Shown in pieces: positions 51,512-62,834 of a stretch of 64,000 nt of DNA (its first letter is position 1; each line of letters starts with the position of its first letter). The DNA lies in the NCBI GenBank assembly GCA_028023455.1, contig JAQFVV010000036.1:3134452-3198451 (forward strand), written 5' to 3'. Source of the DNA: Epiperipatus broadwayi (taxonomy: Eukaryota > Onychophora > Udeonychophora > Euonychophora > Peripatidae). The notes beneath the pieces are model-generated. The model did no database searches. It had not been told where the DNA came from and saw only the letters and a program-made list of their open reading frames with translations. The translations under genes and the position numbers were made by a program.

Positions 51512-53260
51512 GGTGTTTTTATGTACGGTAATTCAAACCACTGTTCGCCCGCAGTGAGATTTTGTCTATTTTAATTTATAATAAAAATTAATTGTATATT
51601 TTATAGTTTATTAGTCAATGTGTAAAGATGCCGTATATAAATGTCGCAAACCATGAAATAATATTTGTGTGTGCGTGGTTTGCGGATTTATATCATTTAA
51701 TTTAAAGTTTCAGTGCGGGCGTATTTGTTTTAAATTTTAGTTTTAAAATTGTATAAAGTCGTTTAAAAATACTGATCAAAAATCACATTCCTTTGATCAG
51801 TGTTTTTAATTAAAATCTAATTGCACAAATGTTCAGAGCAATTAAGTTGTATTCAAAATTAGTAAGGAATTTTGATATGTAATTACTGTATCGATTTAAA
51901 AATAGGATATTAAATTAAAAGATTGCTAAAAACAGATAATTGATTGTTGGTCAAGCTGCATCGCTAGAGGCTAGAGAAAGTAGGCGGAGCCTAAAACAAA
52001 AACAAGTCGGAAAGGTCAGCAGTGGCAAATTCTAGAAAAAACTTACATTCTAACTTTGGTCGTGTTTGAGTGAGGTAGTCTCGAGATAACACAGCAGTTA
52101 ATAATAATTCAAATATCTTATTAAGAAGTTTACCAGTGAATCGCCATGTTCATGGGCTAATTGCCAGGAGCTGATCTCTGCCCGCCAATATGGATCCTCG
52201 TGCCGCTGTTTGATCATGTTTCACGTAACTTACAATTGCCAACGTCCAACCTCTAAATTAGCTATGCCTTACAAATAACTTTCAAAAATGCGCGCCTACG
52301 TTACAAGCCAAGCTGGATGAAGAAAAAGAGAACTTTGTTACATGAACTTTAATTTTCTTCCGTGCTTAATATTATTAATCATGTGAATCATATGTAAGTT
52401 TTTATATCATTTATAATGCTATTATTTAACCTGTCAGTAAATTTTCTTTTCTTTTTAACCCTCTGCTCTAGTCTTTAGAAATAATTTATAAAATTGTAAT
52501 TAATAGTAATAATATTTCAACTGAATGCATTTATATTTTCTTATTTTGCTTATTTCATAAACAAACATTGCCAATAGTAATATTTCCAACTATGTGTAAA
52601 CTAGTGTGTAATAATGATCAATTTAATTGAAAAGTAATTTCATTTCCTGAATTAAATATTCTTTCACATTCCGAGTTGATAAATGTTAAGTCATTTTAGT
52701 AGTCTATGTTAATTTGTCCTATAATTGCAATCTAAGGTTCGATCTTAAAATATATATATATAATGGTGTCAAAGTGTTACCTTAATGTTATGTATAATAT
52801 GAGAAATAATTCACTGAATAATTAGATACTATCGTTACCGCCTGTCAACCAAGGGTTAAGAGTCCCAGAGTAAAAGTAACTAATTATTGTTTTTCACCTT
52901 CAGTTTAATTTCGCTATGTTTTTATTGGGATAAGGATCTCAGCCTGTGGCGTAGAAACAGACAAATAGTTTCCAGGTTTTATATAATTTCTTTAAAAAAA
53001 ATCCGCTTCAAGTATTCGTCCTTCACGTCTGTGGCAATGCCTTTCCTTCGCTGAAGTTAGCGTCTCGCCATACTACCATTGGGGAATGAAAGCAGTTTTT
53101 CTTTCCCGGTAATCTCTTGGATCACCGGGGTTCGAAATGACCCCGGCTGGTTGTCGTGTCCCGGAACTACTTGGGGGCATTAAGCCTTGTCAAAGAACAA
53201 GCCGCCCGGTAGTCCGTTAATGCACCGCAATTGATTACTGTAGGGCTCTTGAATATAGGC

Positions 53261-53380
53261 AACCACCAGTTCATATATTTTCCACGTCGTATTTATATAA
53301 AACCACCAGTTCATCTATTTCCCACGTCGTATTTATATAAAACCACCAGTTCACCTATCTCTTATGTCGTATTTATATAA
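53261..53380 (+). repeat. Three 40-bp tandem repeats with TATATAA
   Basis: AACCACCAGTTCA then ATTT or ATCT, CACGTCGTATTTATATAA, repeated at 53261, 53301 and 53341, with substitutions between copies. The same array sits at 58371-58490 in the 3' LTR. Each copy carries a TATA-like box, so the array may hold the promoter or an enhancer. Confidence 0.85.
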
Positions 53381-54081
53381 AACCATCTCCACTGTTCGTC
53401 TACGTTTCGGCTCGAGCCTATTCAAATAAAATAAGTAAACAAAAATCTTTAGATAAATATTTTTTCCAATGCTCTAATACTCTGATTCTCTTAACCACCT
53501 GTCAATTATTTAACTATCCAGCTATTGGCATAAGTTTGTTTACTAAATAAAACGTTTACTAAAGACTAGTAGCCAAATGCAAGAGGATTTATGAAGTCTT
53601 ACCGTACTGTATAACACTATATTTATATGCTGTATATTTCTATTATATAACATTATATTCGTGTGCTTTCTATTTGTCTTATTTAACACTATATTTATAT
53701 GCTTTATATTTTGCTTATTAAACACTTTATTTAATCTTAATCTTTGTGTCCTTCACCTTATTACTCTCTAAGTCTATTTAGCCACTTACTGTCTGTATTG
53801 GCAACTTAAATATATACGTTACATGAATGACCGTTCCAATATCTATAGTCTAACAAACCTATATATCATTAACTGTAAGAACTTAGTCCATGTTCTAAGC
53901 TGAGCTAGAAAAGGGATAACCCTGTGCTGGTGTAAAGTCATCATCGGTTAGTCATACCGGGGTTTGGGTTGGAATTCGGTTGGCGTTTTGGAATTTATTC
54001 TTAAACGTGGGCTGGGTTTGAACTCGGGTACTGTGTATGATTAAGCGTGGTGGATTTATACCGGTACAGTTATTATATTTT

Positions 54082-54100
54082 TGGACGCCCTCCGTGGTGC
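54082..54100 (+). promoter_or_regulatory. Primer-binding-site-like motif
   Basis: TGGACGCCCTCCGTGGTGC starts 13 nt after the 5' LTR. It resembles the tRNA-Lys-type site TGGCGCCCAACGTGGGGC known from other LTR elements, with an inserted A and two changes. tRNA ends begin with the complement of TGG, which supports the call. Which tRNA is used cannot be settled here. Confidence 0.5.
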
Positions 54101-55220
54101 TCGAATGAAGAAATCTCCCACACCCTGCTGAGTGAACGGAAGGAAACAGTTAAATGATAAAAATATTCAATTTTTTTTTGTGTCGTTTGTCATAATATCG
54201 ATACGTATTTGGCGTATTAAAGTGCGCAAGTTAAATTATAGTAGTAAAACAAGTAATATAAATTTTTTTTCTCCCTCACATAAAGAATCAGTATATAGTA
54301 CTCCCAAATATTGTTAAGAAACAGAGTGAAGATTTTTTTTTTTGAAAAGAGAGCAGAAGCAATTCGTGAGTGTAATTAATTAAAATAAATGAGTTATTCC
54401 ATAATGTTTTTGTGAGTTCATTCTTGTCGTTTAAATCATATGAAAAAATAAAGAAGTAGAATTAAGTCCAGTTCTAAAAAAATAAAAACGTGTACGCGTA
54501 TATATATTTGTGCACGTATATATATATTTTCGTTTGTTGTGAAAAATATTTTTTGAAAAAAGAAGAAAGAAGTAGGATTATTCTTGTGTTTTAAAAATAA
54601 AAACGTGTGTGCATATATATGTATGTTGTAATATAAAAAAAAAACCTTACCGGAGTCAGTATTAAATTTTTTTTTGCCTATATAAATCTTAAATCAAAAA
54701 TTATTAGGTCATATAAAAGTATATATTTGGGGATCAGTAGATTAAATTATCTATTGGTCACATGTTGCTGGCTGGCGCCTATCAAATAAATTTGTCAGCA
54801 AACATGTTTGTCCATACAGCAGTGGCGAGGGTTGTTTTAAAAGAGAGTAGGGTGGCATATATAAAAAGAGAGAATTACTGACAGAAATACAAAAAAAAAA
54901 ATACTATGTTATGTACCCATTATGAAAATGTATGTATTATAGGACTGAGGAGAACAGTGCGAACTGGGTGAAAGAAAGTTTTTTTTTCCCTGTATATTTT
55001 AGTAATGATTTTAGACATGTCATATGATATTCCTAAATAAAGAAAAAAAAACGTAGATAACAAAAACCAGACTGAACGTAGGCGAAGGAAGAAAGAGAGA
55101 AAGGAAGTAAGCCACACAAACAGTATCAGCAGCGGAGGAGGATTTGGCACTAGGAGCAGGGATCAGTACCTTTTATGATATATATAAAAAAATCAAAGCG
55201 TTGTACAAAGCGAATTTTTT
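54101..55220 (+). other. Long non-coding leader of the LTR element
   Basis: About 1.1 kb between primer site and ORF with no convincing frame (a 61-codon frame at 54132 is AT-rich and unrecognised). It contains an imperfect duplication of about 75 bp, both copies ending in AAAAATAAAAACGTGT (near 54476 and 54592). A purine-rich segment lies at 55020-55160. It may carry packaging signals, by analogy with other elements. Confidence 0.5.
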
Positions 55221-56357
55221 ATGTTGAAGACATTTATCAGTAAAAACGAAGAAGAAATGACAGAAATAAAAGGAAACAAACAGAGGGAGCACGATCGCGA
55301 TGCGAAGTTTAACGCGATCCTCAGAGAGGGGAGAGAGTACAGGAAGATTATGATGATGATGTTGGAGAGGCTGGAAAGGATCGACGAAGCACGAGGCATC
55401 CGAGCCAACTCAAATTTAGAAAGTGCAAAGCGTCAGCAAGAAATAAATCCCTCTGAAGACCCAGGAATGGAAAATGAAGATGACCAGGCCACCCCGGGGG
55501 AAGTTGAGGACAGCAAGGAAAGCAATAGTGCGAGGAGTGGAGCAGAGGACACAGAACCTCAACCAACTAAAATAAGGTTGGAACCTCATGAGAGTAGATT
55601 AGTGAATACAAATGCCAACTCTACTCAACAAAAATGTAAAGAATTAGATTTGACAGATATTACTCAGAGTCAAAGTTTTACTCTAGCAGATTTAGCTAAG
55701 AATGAAGAAAGTACTGAGGAAATGGTGGTTTCAAATTTACTGGAAGCCAGCCCATCTCAAAGTGATTATATCAGTTTACCACCATCTAATGGAGTGGCTG
55801 TATCGATGTTGAAAGATATCAATAGAACAAAAGATACTGTTTTGGATAGGTCTTCTGAAATCATAAGTAATAATTCTGAGTTATCTTTTCATAAAGATGT
55901 TCTGTGGAAAAGTGATGATGAAAGATTAATGAAGTCATCAAAGTTAGGGTTTAAAAGTGATGCTGAATGGCCTCCTGATCTGAAAAGGAAGAAAGTGGAC
56001 GGATCTTTAGTTGTGTACAATGCTGCACATTTTAATAAAACCCATACTTATTTGTTTATGAAATATGATCAGAGCAGGATTGATGAGGAGCTGAACTCAT
56101 TAAACAGAAATAATAAACTTTGTTTTAAAGCATGGACATATGTTAAAAAAAATAGTTTCATAAAAAATGGAGAAAAACTTCTTAACTCCCAAAGTGAAAA
56201 TGTTATAATGGATGCCATTAGATCACAGAAAGTTAGACAAATTCTTTTAAAGCAAGATACTTTTAATAATGAACAATATAATAATATACCAAAGCACTAT
56301 AGTTTTAAGACCAGGCCTTTAAAACCTTATATACCTCCCGACCCAGGGAGAAGGTAG
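55221..56357 (+). CDS. Single ORF of the LTR element, 378 aa, unknown function
   Basis: The start is the first ATG after an in-frame TAA about 30 nt upstream. Residues 8-56 are highly charged and likely coiled coil, with MMMM at 44-47. Residues 65-125 are acidic and Ser/Pro-rich, likely disordered. Residues 126-230 are Ser/Thr-rich. From about 248 the protein looks more ordered, with a basic nuclear-localisation-like KRKK (255-258) and aromatic residues at 263-310 (VVYNAAHFNKTHTYLFMKYD). It ends PLKPYIPPDPGRR. There are only two cysteines (139, 301), hence no CCHC zinc knuckle, and no DSG, YxDD or DDE motifs. By position it could be a gag-like or packaging protein. The first third (to about 55560) is clearly richer in G and C than the rest, so the gene may be a fusion. 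The intact frame in a young element suggests recent function. Confidence 0.7.
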   Translation: MLKTFISKNEEEMTEIKGNKQREHDRDAKFNAILREGREYRKIMMMMLERLERIDEARGIRANSNLESAKRQQEINPSEDPGMENEDDQATPGEVEDSKESNSARSGAEDTEPQPTKIRLEPHESRLVNTNANSTQQKCKELDLTDITQSQSFTLADLAKNEESTEEMVVSNLLEASPSQSDYISLPPSNGVAVSMLKDINRTKDTVLDRSSEIISNNSELSFHKDVLWKSDDERLMKSSKLGFKSDAEWPPDLKRKKVDGSLVVYNAAHFNKTHTYLFMKYDQSRIDEELNSLNRNNKLCFKAWTYVKKNSFIKNGEKLLNSQSENVIMDAIRSQKVRQILLKQDTFNNEQYNNIPKHYSFKTRPLKPYIPPDPGRR

Positions 56358-56585
56358 AGATATACAAAATGATAACCCGGGAAATGACCATTATGACATG
56401 CACATGATGATGAGAAAAGGAATTACGGCAATATACTCACCTTTATAAATGTTAAGTTCAAACCCTCACCCAGACTGTTCTCCAAGGTCAATCAATTATG
56501 TAAAAAAATGAATGGAAAAACTGTTAATCAGAGATTATGTATAATCATTTTTTTTTGTTGTTTTTTTTTATAAAGTGACAAGAAA
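56358..56585 (+). other. 3' untranslated interior of the LTR element
   Basis: Short spacer to the 3' LTR. The last 13 nt AAGTGACAAGAAA are purine-rich and could serve as a weak polypurine tract. No longer tract is present. Confidence 0.4.
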
Positions 56586-59175
56586 TGAAACAGACAGATC
56601 GGAGAACCGATCTTCGTTTCAGGTGTTTTTATGTACGGTAATTCAAACCACTGTTCGCCCGCAGTGAGATTTTGTCTATTTTAATTTATAATAAAAATTA
56701 ATTGTATATTTTATAGTTTATTAGTCAATGTGTAAAGATGCCGTATATAAATGTCGCAAACCATGAAATAATATTTGTGTGTGCGTGGTTTGCGGATTTA
56801 TATCATTTAATTTAAAGTTTCAGTGCGGGCGTATTTGTTTTAAATTTTAGTTTTAAAATTGTATAAAGTCGTTTAAAAATACTGATCAAAAATCACATTC
56901 CTTTGATCAGTGTTTTTAATTAAAATCTAATTGCACAAATGTTCAGAGCAATTAAGTTGTATTCAAAATTAGTAAGGAATTTTGATATGTAATTACTGTA
57001 TCGATTTAAAAATAGGATATTAAATTAAAAGATTGCTAAAAACAGATAATTGATTGTTGGTCAAGCTGCATCGCTAGAGGCTAGAGAAAGTAGGCGGAGC
57101 CTAAAACAAAAACAAGTCGGAAAGGTCAGCAGTGGCAAATTCTAGAAAAAACTTACATTCTAACTTTGGTCGTGTTTGAGTGAGGTAGTCTCGAGATAAC
57201 ACAGCAGTTAATAATAATTCAAATATCTTATTAAGAAGTTTACCAGTGAATCGCCATGTTCATGGGCTAATTGCCAGGAGCTGATCTCTGCCCGCCAATA
57301 TGGATCCTCGTGCCGCTGTTTGATCATGTTTCACGTAACTTACAATTTCCAACGTCCAACCTCTAAATTAGCTATGCCTTACAAATAACTTTCAAAAATG
57401 CGCGCCTACGTTACAAGCCAAGCTGGATGAAGAAAAAGAGAACTTTGTTACATGAACTTTAATTTTCTTCCGTGCTTAATATTATTAATCATGTGAATCA
57501 TATGTAAGTTTTTATATCATTTATAATGCTATTATTTAACCTGTCAGTAAATTTTCTTTTCTTTTTAACCCTCTGCTCTAGTCTTTAGAAATAATTTATA
57601 AAATTGTAATTAATAGTAATAATATTTCAACTGAATGCATTTATATTTTCTTATTTTGCTTATTTCATAAACAAACATTGCCAATAGTAATATTTCCAAC
57701 TATGTGTAAACTAGTGTGTAATAATGATCAATTTAATTGAAAAGTAATTTCATTTCCTGAATTAAATATTCTTTCACATTCCGAGTTGATAAATGTTAAG
57801 TCATTTTAGTAGTCTATGTTAATTTGTCCTATAATTGCAATCTAAGGTTCGATCTTAAAATATATATATATAATGGTGTCAAAGTGTTACCTTAATGTTA
57901 TGTATAATATGAGAAATAATTCACTGAATAATTAGATACTATCGTTACCGCCTGTCAACCAAGGGTTAAGAGTCCCAGAGTAAAAGTAACTAATTATTGT
58001 TTTTCACCTTCAGTTTAATTTCGCTATGTTTTTATTGGGATAAGGATCTCAGCCTGTGGCGTAGAAACAGACAAATAGTTTCCAGGTTTTATATAATTTC
58101 TTTAAAAAAAATCCGCTTCAAGTATTCGTCCTTCACGTCTGTGGCAATGCCTTTCCTTCGCTGAAGTTAGCGTCTCGCCATACTACCATTGGGGAATGAA
58201 AGCAGTTTTTCTTTCCCGGTAATCTCTTGGATCACCGGGGTTCGAAATGACCCCGGCTGGTTGTCGTGTCCCGGAACTACTTGGGGGCATTAAGCCTTGT
58301 CAAAGAACAAGCCGCCCGGTAGTCCGTTAATGCACCGCAATTGATTACTGTAGGGCTCTTGAATATAGGCAACCACCAGTTCATATATTTTCCACGTCGT
58401 ATTTATATAAAACCACCAGTTCATCTATTTCCCACGTCGTATTTATATAAAACCACCAGTTCACCTATCTCTTATGTCGTATTTATATAAAACCATCTCC
58501 ACTGTTCGTCTACGTTTCGGCTCGAGCCTATTCAAATAAAATAAGTAAACAAAAATCTTTAGATAAATATTTTTTCCAATGCTCTAATACTCTGATTCTC
58601 TTAACCACCTGTCAATTATTTAACTATCCAGCTATTGGCATAAGTTTGTTTACTAAATAAAACGTTTACTAAAGACTAGTAGCCAAATGCAAGAGGATTT
58701 ATGAAGTCTTACCGTACTGTATAACACTATATTTATATGCTGTATATTTCTATTATATAACATTATATTCGTGTGCTTTCTATTTGTCTTATTTAACACT
58801 ATATTTATATGCTTTATATTTTGCTTATTAAACACTTTATTTAATCTTAATCTTTGTGTCCTCCACCTTATTACTCTCTAAGTCTATTTAGCCACTTACT
58901 GTCTGTATTGGCAACTTAAATATATACGTTACATGAATGACCGTTCCAATATCTATAGTCTAACAAACCTATATATCATTAACTGTAAGAACTTAGTCCA
59001 TGTTCTAAGCTGAGCTAGAAAAGGGATAACCCCGTGCTGGTGTAAAGTCATCATCGGTTAGTCATACCGGGGTTTGGGTTGGAATTCGGTTGGCGTTTTG
59101 GAATTTATTCTTAAACGTGGGCTGGGTTTGAACTCGGGTACTGTGTATGATTAAGCGTGGTGGATTTATACCGGT

Positions 59176-59178
<3 letters not shown>
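56586..59178 (+). repeat. 3' LTR
   Basis: Copy of 51476-54068 at a constant offset of 5110. Differences read by eye are T at 57348 (G in the 5' LTR), C at 58863 (T) and C at 59033 (T). It ends CCGGTACA, followed at once by TA repeat. Confidence 0.95.

Positions 59179-59210
<32 letters not shown>
59179..59210. repeat. (AT)n tract at LTR/hammerhead junction
   Basis: Alternating AT between the 3' LTR and the hammerhead palindrome. With the TA run at 51464-51475 it forms the target tract of the LTR element. Confidence 0.95.
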
Positions 59211-59218
<8 letters not shown>

Positions 59219-59320
59219 GAGCGTGCTAATAGCTCTAAACAAGCTTCTTTTTTTTTTATTTATGATAAATGCTACTACAAGAGAAGACATTCAAATCATT
59301 TTTATCTTGGATTGTCCCCA

Positions 59321-59361
59321 TCCCCAGACCGGTTTCGACCTATGGGTCTCTTCAGTGAGGA
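59321..59361 (-). ncRNA. Type I hammerhead ribozyme, intact core
   Basis: Minus strand: TCCTCA, CTGAAGA (rc of 59349-59355; position 7 is the freely variable core base), perfect stem II GACC-CATA-GGTC (59337-59348), GAAA, ACCGGT, C17, TGGGGA (59321-59326). Compared with 4022-4062 the third pair of stem II is swapped from G-C to C-G, a compensatory change. Predicted cleavage is between 59327 and 59326. Confidence 0.88.
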
Positions 59362-59759
59362 GTTGGGACATTAGATTTTAAAAACCAACTCAAGCAAAGC
59401 ATTTATCTAAAAGTTAATTGTTAGAAGAAGATCTGAAACTTTTAGACATCTACATGTCTTTAAAGTCAGCTCTCCAACTGAAAAAATCATATGGGCCTGA
59501 ACTTAATTCAGATACTCCACATATTAGTAGGCTTAGCCATTTAATTTAATTTAATTTAGCCGAAGCCACAACAGCAAAATAATAATAGTAATAATAATAT
59601 ATGGAGTATCTGAATTAAGTTCAGGCCCATATGATTTTTTCAGTTGGAGAGCTGACTTTAAAGACATGTAGGTGTCTAAAAGTTTCAGATCTTCTTCTAA
59701 CAATTAACTTTTAGATAAATACTTTGCTTGAGTTGGTTTTTTAAACCTAATGTCCCAAC

Positions 59760-59800
59760 TCCTCACTGAAGAGACCCATAGGTCGAAACCGGTCTGGGGA
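59760..59800 (+). ncRNA. Type I hammerhead ribozyme, intact core
   Basis: Plus strand: TCCTCA (59760-59765), CTGAAGA (59766-59772), stem II GACC-CATA-GGTC (59773-59784), GAAA (59785-59788), CCGGT, C17 (59794), TGGGGA (59795-59800). It is identical in sequence to its inverted partner at 59321-59361. Predicted cleavage is after 59794. Confidence 0.88.
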
Positions 59801-59984
59801 TGGGGACAATCCAAGATAAAAATGATTTGAATGTCTTCTCTTGTAGTAGCATTTATCATAAATAAAAAAAAAAAGCTTGTTTAGAGCTATTAGCATGCTC
59901 TTAATTTTACATATTTGTAAATGCAAGCTATATATAAGTCATGTGACATCTGACTTGTTATTATATATATATATATTAATAATT

Positions 59985-61950
59985 TAAGTTATTAATGAAC
60001 ATTATTTTATTCTTTTTAGCGTTTATTTTTAGTCCTATTTTATTACTATCATCAGATAACTCTTGCAATTTTTTTCCCCGAAACTATAAAGCATTATTTC
60101 GAAAAAAAAAAAAATATTTTTTATCAAAATCTAAATGATAACCTTTAATATTTTCATTTTCATAGAAATTGTAAAACTATTATAAAAAGTTTTGGATATA
60201 TGAAATCACTTTGTCTCCCATATTAATATTCTTAAGGCTACCATATTATCTAATTATAGATATTGCATTTTGATAAGGGTTCTTGGGATTATAATAATAT
60301 CTCAGACTTATATTTTGATGATCCAAGGTTTTAATATCTGTACAAATATTTACGCAACCTTTTCTTCCCTTAATATGCAAACACCAAGCATAATAGCAAC
60401 TTATAATCATTACACCTATAATTTCCTTTGATACATAGATATATTTCATTGTGCTAAAACAACTTTCAATACAGTTTGTTATTTTGGTTTGTTTGAGTTC
60501 AAAATTTGCTGCAAATAAATTCTAATTATTTTGGTGAAGACTTTCTACAGATCTGATAATTTCTAATATTTTCTTTATTTCTTTAATATAAATATACTTA
60601 TTGTCAATAATCTTTCTATTTCTTCTCCTTCTTGTTTTAAAATAGCAAAAATAATTTGATAATTTTCTGGTGTTTTCCCCTTCTTTATATATTTAATTGT
60701 GTTTGTCATATCTTCATGTCAATTCAGAGATGAATTGCACATGTTAGTTATTTTTGTGTGTTGTAATATTATATAAATCTGTATATAAATCTTCCCCACA
60801 TTCCATCTTTTCTTATTATCGCAGAAACTACTTTCCAATACTCAGATATTGTTTTGTACTACTGACACTTTTATTTTTTTCCCATAGCTTTCCTTGCTAA
60901 ATCATAATTACATTTTCTTATATTATTGTTAACTCCTTTAATAATCATTTATAGAACTCCAGGTATTTTATTCTTTTTAATGGACCATTTTTAATTTTTT
61001 TTTTATATTCCTTCCTTTCCTCATATAATGCCTTCTCTTAGCTGAAATGTTAATAATGAATTATTGCTTTTTACTACCAGCTATATTTATCACTGTTCTA
61101 ATTAGAGTAACAATTTTCTTATTCATCTTAGTCAAGTCTGAACTATATTCAAAATCTATAAATATTTTTAAATGATTAGCAAGATCTAATTTAAATTCAT
61201 TAAAGTGTTTCTGAAAGTTAAAAATAACTATTAATACCTTTCTTACTAGTTTTTATCCCTTTACTTTTCTATTAACAAATATCTTATATCTTACTAATCA
61301 GTGATCACTTCCTGTGTTCAATCTATTAAAACCATTCCTCCTGCTATACAGATTTTCTTTTAATCAAAACATAATCCAATTTTGCTGTAGCCACATTTGG
61401 AAATTTCTATGTAATGTCCATTTAGTGTTTTCCTCAAAGAAATCATTCATAATATAGACCTTTTCTTTTTCTGTAAATTCCACAAGTTTGTGTCCTTCTC
61501 ATTTTTTTCACCATAACTAAATTTTTCCACAACATTTTCTTTCAATTATTTACCAATTATACCATTAATTTCCCCCATAACAATTCAAAATATTGCATGG
61601 TATGATCAAAAGCATTTTGTATATCCATATAAAAATCCTCTATTTCTTCATCGCAATGAGAACGGGTTGGGGCATACTCCTAAATTTATTTCTTTTGATA
61701 TATTCCATTAAGTTGAATAATCTGTTTAATATATTATAAAGTTTCACAATATTGTTCTACATGTTAATTAAAATAAATTTCTTACCATTAGTCTTTCCAT
61801 ATATTTGCCTCTGGAATAAAATGCATGTTCATTTTTCAAATCATTTCTTTCGTCATTTTTTTTTTCTAATTTTACAAAGTCTGATAATATCCCATTTAAT
61901 GTTAACTAATTTTCCCCAATTTATTCATTCTTCATTGGCTTGGTAATGAA
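59985..61950 (-). pseudogene. RTE-like retrotransposon, endonuclease and RT part
   Basis: The minus-strand translation includes, in order, YAPTRSHCDEEIEDFYMDIQ (near 61620-61680, a typical AP-endonuclease motif of RTE-type proteins), TAKLDYVLIKRK (near 61360-61400) and LNTGSDH-LVRYKIFVNRK (near 61250-61325, the catalytic SDH region). At 60000-60090 a segment like LQELSDDSNKIGLKIN adjoins the insertion. The RT core in between is too decayed to read. Stops and frameshifts are frequent. Together with 51000-51475 it is one element interrupted by the later insertions. Confidence 0.7.
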
Positions 61951-62834
61951 CTATATTTTTAAGTAGTTAAATCTCAAATAATAACCTGGATTCACAATCA
62001 AAAGATTGTTAGCATTCTCTACCTTCAATTTCCTACTGTTTTTGACTTAGCTGAAAATGTTACAACTGTCTGAAAATAGAAGACATATAATGATTGTAAA
62101 TATCTTCAAAAAATATTCTCATACACATTTAACTCGGATGATATTTTAGTTAAAAACTATTCAGCAACTGAAAAGAAAAGCCATGATGCTTGTTGATCTT
62201 ACAGTCAACTCATCTTATTGGATGATGCTTGTTAGTAAGCATTCCATCTATTTCTATTAACAACATGAATATTTGCACAGTTATAGCAGTTATAATGACA
62301 AGAATATATAGGATATTAAAAACATTCACTGTTCAGTTACTTTAAGATCTCAAACAAGAGTCAAACTTTCTCCTTTCAGTTAAGTATAAACCAAATAGAA
62401 TAATTTAAATATATAACACAAAATAGAAGTCGAAAAAGCAATTACATATAAATGTATGTGTATTATTCAAAAAGTGAACTAAAGTTCACTTCAAGCAAAA
62501 CAACTAATGATAAATAATCTTAATGATGTGAAGTTTATGATGGAGCATTAAAAATGAGATGATAAAAAAAACTTTATTAACAGGATGCTAAGAAATCATT
62601 TAATGATGATCACATATTATGACTTGATTATAGCAATTTTTTATCTAGTTCTTATATTTGTTCTGATAGCTAGATATTATAATGTTCAAGATGACCAATT
62701 TGGCATTTTTTTTCCTTTCTCAGTAAGATTTCTGTTAATAGTTCTGAGAAAGTCTGCTAGCCAGTCAAAACATTTGAAAAAATAATTTTAATTTAAAAAA
62801 AAACGTAAAAAGTATAAAACTGATGAATTCTTAA
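61951..62834. other. AT-rich DNA, no gene seen
   Basis: A 66-codon hydrophobic frame at 62585-62785 has no recognisable family and is probably chance in AT-rich sequence. Confidence 0.45.

Larger units (their letters stand above)
51476..54068 (+). repeat. 5' LTR
   Basis: It starts TGAAACAGACAGATCGG and ends CCGGTACA. A hairpin lies at the very start (51476-51511). Three 40-bp tandem repeats lie at 53261-53380, each with a TATATAA box, and a loose 39-bp period follows at about 53610-53735. Candidate AATAAA signals occur near 53430-53560. There is no ORF of note: a 60-codon minus frame over the repeats is a by-product. Confidence 0.95.
51476..59178 (+). mobile_element. Young non-autonomous LTR retrotransposon, 7.7 kb
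   Basis: Two directly repeated LTRs of 2593 bp (51476-54068 and 56586-59178) begin TG and end CA and enclose 2517 bp. Comparing them base by base, I found three substitutions (52238/57348, 53753/58863, 53923/59033) and no indels, about 99.9% identity, so insertion was recent. Both outer flanks are TA repeat, consistent with a 4-bp (ATAT) or longer duplication that the repeat makes ambiguous. A primer-binding-site-like motif follows the 5' LTR. One ORF of 378 codons is present, and no protease, RT, RNase H or integrase. The size balance (long LTRs, short interior) recalls large retrotransposon derivatives that move with enzymes of a relative. The superfamily cannot be assigned. Confidence 0.95.
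59211..59960. mobile_element. Hammerhead-ribozyme repeat, family 1, inverted pair
   Basis: Left arm (59211-59530, minus) and right arm (about 59590-59910, plus) are near-perfect inverted copies, with a spacer of about 60 nt containing an ATTTA-rich stretch and AATAAT repeats. Each arm has an intact hammerhead. Beyond the right arm, text such as AATGCAAGCTATATATAAGTC matches the family 1 unit at 4995. TA tracts flank both sides (59179-59210 and 59961-59976). No ORF. Confidence 0.85.

Noticed and set aside
53543-53725. 60-codon minus-strand frame with repeated KHINIVL-type units, also at 58653-58835
   Set aside because: It reads through a tandem repeat inside the LTR; identity in both LTRs reflects the young age of the element, not coding selection.
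55348-55566. Minus-strand frames over 55193-55566
   Set aside because: They overlap the intact 378-codon plus-strand ORF and look like its shadow.
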